Of a stretch of 8,193 bases of DNA, positions 6,129 to 8,193 are shown piece after piece. The stretch is from a bacterium (GTDB lineage Bacteria; ARS69). The translations under genes were made by a program, and so were the position numbers. A model generated the notes under the pieces. That model was not told the origin of the DNA. It did no database searches and saw only the letters and a list, made by a program, of their open reading frames with translations. The stretch spans positions 1 to 8,193 of the forward strand of contig JALGZO010000447.1 in NCBI GenBank assembly GCA_025774865.1, read 5' to 3'. Each line of letters starts with the position of its first letter. The first letter of the stretch is position 1.

Positions 6129-7712
6129 ATGGTTCGCACCCGTTTCGCTCCGAGCCCCACCGGATACCTCCACATCGGCGGCGTTCGCACGGCGCTCTTC
6201 AACTGGCTGTTCGCACGCCGTCACGGCGGCCGGTTCGTACTGCGCATCGACGATACCGACGAGATGCGCAACGTGGAGGCCGCGCTGCAGCCGATCCTCG
6301 ACGGCTTCCGCTGGCTCGGGCTCGACTGGGACGAGGGTCCCGAGGTCGGCGGCGACTTCGGACCGTATCGCCAGTCGGAGCGGACCGAGCGCCACCGGGA
6401 GGCGGCCCGCACACTCGTGGAGAGGGGGCTCGCGTACACGGACTACGCCACTCCCGACGAGATCCAGGCCGAGCGCGGGGCCGCGCAGGCCGAAGGGAAG
6501 CGGTTCCTCTACAGCCGGGCCTGGATGGCGAAGACTCCCCAGGAGCGCTCGAAGTTCGAGTCCGAGGGCCGCAAGGCGCTCGTCCGGCTCGAGATGCCTC
6601 GCGAGGGCACGTGCACGTTCGTGGACGCGGTCCGCGGCGAGGTCTCGTTCGACTGGGCCCGCGAGCAGGACCACGTGATCCAGCGCGCGGACGGGTCGTG
6701 TCTCTATCACCTCGCGAGCGTCGTCGACGATCACGACATGGAGATCTCCCACGTGATCCGGGCGGAGGAGCACCTGTCGAACACGCCGCGCCAGATCTTC
6801 ATCGCCGAGGGTCTCGGCTTCGAGCCGCCGACGTTCGCGCATCTGCCGTTCGTAGCCGCGCCCGGAGGCAAGAACAAGCTCTCCAAGCGCAAGCTCGAGC
6901 AGTACCGGAAGAACCCCGACTTCGCGAGGGTGTGGGAGCATGGCAACGCGATCGCCGCCGCGATCGGCCACGACGCGTCCGCCGACACGTTCAATCCGGT
7001 GATCGTCGATTTCTACGAGACGGTCGGGTACCTTCCGGGCGCGCTCTTGAACTATCTGCTGCTTCTCGGCTGGTCGCTCGACGACAAGACCGAGTTCTTC
7101 ACCCGAGACGAGATGGTGCAGCACTTCGGACTGGAGAGGGTCGGGAAGGGGGCAGCGAGCTTCGATCCGGCCAAGCTCGCCGCGTTCCAGGATCACTACA
7201 TGCAGGAGCTCCCGCTCGCGACGAGGGTGGAGATGACGCTGACGTTTCTCGAGGGGGCGGGGCTCGTGGCGGCTCCGGTCGCAGAGGCGGACCGCGATCG
7301 CGCGGGACGCATCGTCGAGGCGGCGGGAGACCGAATCAAAGTGGCCGGGGACGTGCTCGACTACCGACACTTCTTCCGGCCCGCCACCGAGCTCGCCTGG
7401 GACGACAGGGCGTTCGCGAAGCGACTGGAGAAGCCCGACGCGGCGGCGCGACTGGAGCGGCTGCGCGAGAGATTCGCGACCGCGGACGAGTTCGAGGTCG
7501 GCGCCGTCGAGGAGATCGTCCGAAGTTTCGTCGAGGCGGAGGGCATCAAGATGGGCGACATCATTCACGCGCTCCGCGTGGCGGTCACGGGAACGGCCGT
7601 GGGCTTCGGCATGTTCGAGACGCTCGCGATCCTCGGCCGGGACGAGTGCCTGGCCCGCATCGACGCGGCGCTCGCCCGCGTCTCGGAGCGGAAAGCGGCG
7701 GGGTCGAGCTGA
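6129..7712 (+). CDS. gltX: Glutamate--tRNA ligase (GluRS)
   Basis: Charges tRNA-Glu with glutamate using ATP, in the cytoplasm; class Ib aminoacyl-tRNA synthetase, 527 residues. The Rossmann catalytic core opens with [21 protein letters not shown] (5-25), where HIGG at 15-18 is the class I signature in its common GluRS form, followed by RIDDTD at 39-44. The tRNA acceptor region includes [30 protein letters not shown] (193-222). The second signature is KLSKR at 250-254. Between it and [17 protein letters not shown] (300-316) are about 45 residues where short bacterial enzymes have about 15, which makes this an extended GluRS. The cysteines of the zinc-binding module of the E. coli enzyme are absent (TDYATPDEI near 104-112). 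The helical anticodon-binding domain follows to the end, with the late motif [13 protein letters not shown]. The start ATG at 6129 gives the exact family N-terminus. The stop is one base before the glnS start, so the two genes are probably co-transcribed and coupled. Confidence 0.97.
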   Translation: MVRTRFAPSPTGYLHIGGVRTALFNWLFARRHGGRFVLRIDDTDEMRNVEAALQPILDGFRWLGLDWDEGPEVGGDFGPYRQSERTERHREAARTLVERGLAYTDYATPDEIQAERGAAQAEGKRFLYSRAWMAKTPQERSKFESEGRKALVRLEMPREGTCTFVDAVRGEVSFDWAREQDHVIQRADGSCLYHLASVVDDHDMEISHVIRAEEHLSNTPRQIFIAEGLGFEPPTFAHLPFVAAPGGKNKLSKRKLEQYRKNPDFARVWEHGNAIAAAIGHDASADTFNPVIVDFYETVGYLPGALLNYLLLLGWSLDDKTEFFTRDEMVQHFGLERVGKGAASFDPAKLAAFQDHYMQELPLATRVEMTLTFLEGAGLVAAPVAEADRDRAGRIVEAAGDRIKVAGDVLDYRHFFRPATELAWDDRAFAKRLEKPDAAARLERLRERFATADEFEVGAVEEIVRSFVEAEGIKMGDIIHALRVAVTGTAVGFGMFETLAILGRDECLARIDAALARVSERKAAGSS

Positions 7713-7713
7713 C

Positions 7714-8193
7714 ATGCCGGTGACGACGACTCGCCACTTCATCCAGCACGCGGTCGCGGAGGACATCGAGAAGGGCCGCTTCGAGGGGCGCATCTGTACT
7801 CGCTTCCCGCCCGAGCCCAACGGCTACCTCCACATCGGCCACGCGAAGGCGATCTGCGTCGACTTCGGCATCGCGGAAGAGTTCGGCGGTCTCTGCAATG
7901 TCCGGTTCGACGACACGAACCCGACCCGGGAAGAAACCGAGTACGTCGAAGGAATCCTGAACGACATCCGATGGCTCGGTTTCGACTGGGGTGACCGCCT
8001 CTACTACGCGTCGCAGTACTTCGACCAGCTGCACGCCTGGGCGGTGCAGTTGATAGAGGTGGGGAAAGCCTACGTCTGTGATCTGTCGCCGGAGGAGATT
8101 CGCGAGCACCGCGGCACGCTCACGGCCCCCGGCCGCGAGAGCCCGGATCGCAATCGCTCCGTGGAAGAGAATCTCGATCTCTTCGCCCGAATG
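7714..8193 (+). CDS. glnS: Glutamine--tRNA ligase (GlnRS), partial (C-terminus beyond window)
   Basis: Charges tRNA-Gln directly with glutamine; class Ib synthetase closely related to GluRS. The 160 residues visible match the GlnRS N-terminus throughout: [16 protein letters not shown], then [26 protein letters not shown] with the HIGH signature at 40-43, [21 protein letters not shown] at 61-81, DIRWLGFDW at 84-92, [25 protein letters not shown] at 97-121, [31 protein letters not shown] at 127-157. PEPN in place of PSPT before HIGH separates it from GluRS. The KMSKS-like motif and the beta-barrel anticodon domains lie beyond the window. ATG at 7714 follows the gltX stop (TGA at 7710-7712) by one base. 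Having glnS implies the organism does not depend solely on transamidation of Glu-tRNA-Gln by GatCAB. Confidence 0.97.
   Translation, partial: MPVTTTRHFIQHAVAEDIEKGRFEGRICTRFPPEPNGYLHIGHAKAICVDFGIAEEFGGLCNVRFDDTNPTREETEYVEGILNDIRWLGFDWGDRLYYASQYFDQLHAWAVQLIEVGKAYVCDLSPEEIREHRGTLTAPGRESPDRNRSVEENLDLFARM

Noticed and set aside
6060-7820. Minus-strand open frame of 586 residues covering all of gltX and the start of glnS
   Set aside because: Longer than gltX itself, but its product is low-complexity, rich in Arg, Val, Leu, Glu and His as expected for the antisense of GC-rich codons, with no recognisable domain. gltX on the other strand is unmistakable.

Overview
High-GC bacterial DNA, coded densely on both strands, with an AT-richer patch at about 955-1000. 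The organism cannot be fixed from the window. Three features argue for a GC-rich, free-living, Gram-negative-type lineage of the Acidobacteriota, Gemmatimonadota, Planctomycetota or Eisenbacteria kind: a direct glutaminyl-tRNA synthetase, an extended glutamyl-tRNA synthetase, and an ECF sigma / zinc-finger / CHAT-TPR gene set. This placement is inference.

Left block, minus strand, read from right to left: an ECF-type sigma factor (4598-5200), a soluble zinc-finger putative anti-sigma factor with a C-terminal beta-rich domain (3867-4496), a 954-residue TPR-CHAT caspase-like protease (995-3859), then a secreted S8 (subtilisin-like) lipoprotein protease cut by the left edge of the window (1-846). 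The first three genes look like one transcription unit, with gaps of 101 and 7 bases. The S8 gene follows after 148 bases that hold a possible promoter of their own and a good ribosome binding site. The block reads as a regulatory module in which a TPR-sensing peptidase sits beside a sigma/anti-sigma pair. It could act on the anti-sigma factor or respond to the same signal. This wiring is a hypothesis.

Middle, 5201-5522: a divergent intergenic region. It holds a TATGAT box for the sigma operon, inverted repeats, a small hairpin with a GNRA-type loop, and a near-perfect Shine-Dalgarno sequence. That Shine-Dalgarno has no ATG, GTG or TTG at the right distance, but an ACG in the frame of the next gene lies 7 bases downstream.

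Right block, plus strand: an SRPBCC/START-like protein whose true N-terminus is probably an exported signal sequence missed by standard start codons (5523-6050 or longer), then gltX (6129-7712), and glnS (from 7714, cut by the right edge) one base after the gltX stop. Together gltX and glnS provide direct charging of tRNA-Glu and tRNA-Gln.

No tRNA, rRNA, CRISPR array, insertion sequence or prophage gene was seen. The most interesting part is the sigma / soluble zinc-finger / TPR-CHAT / S8 lipoprotein set.
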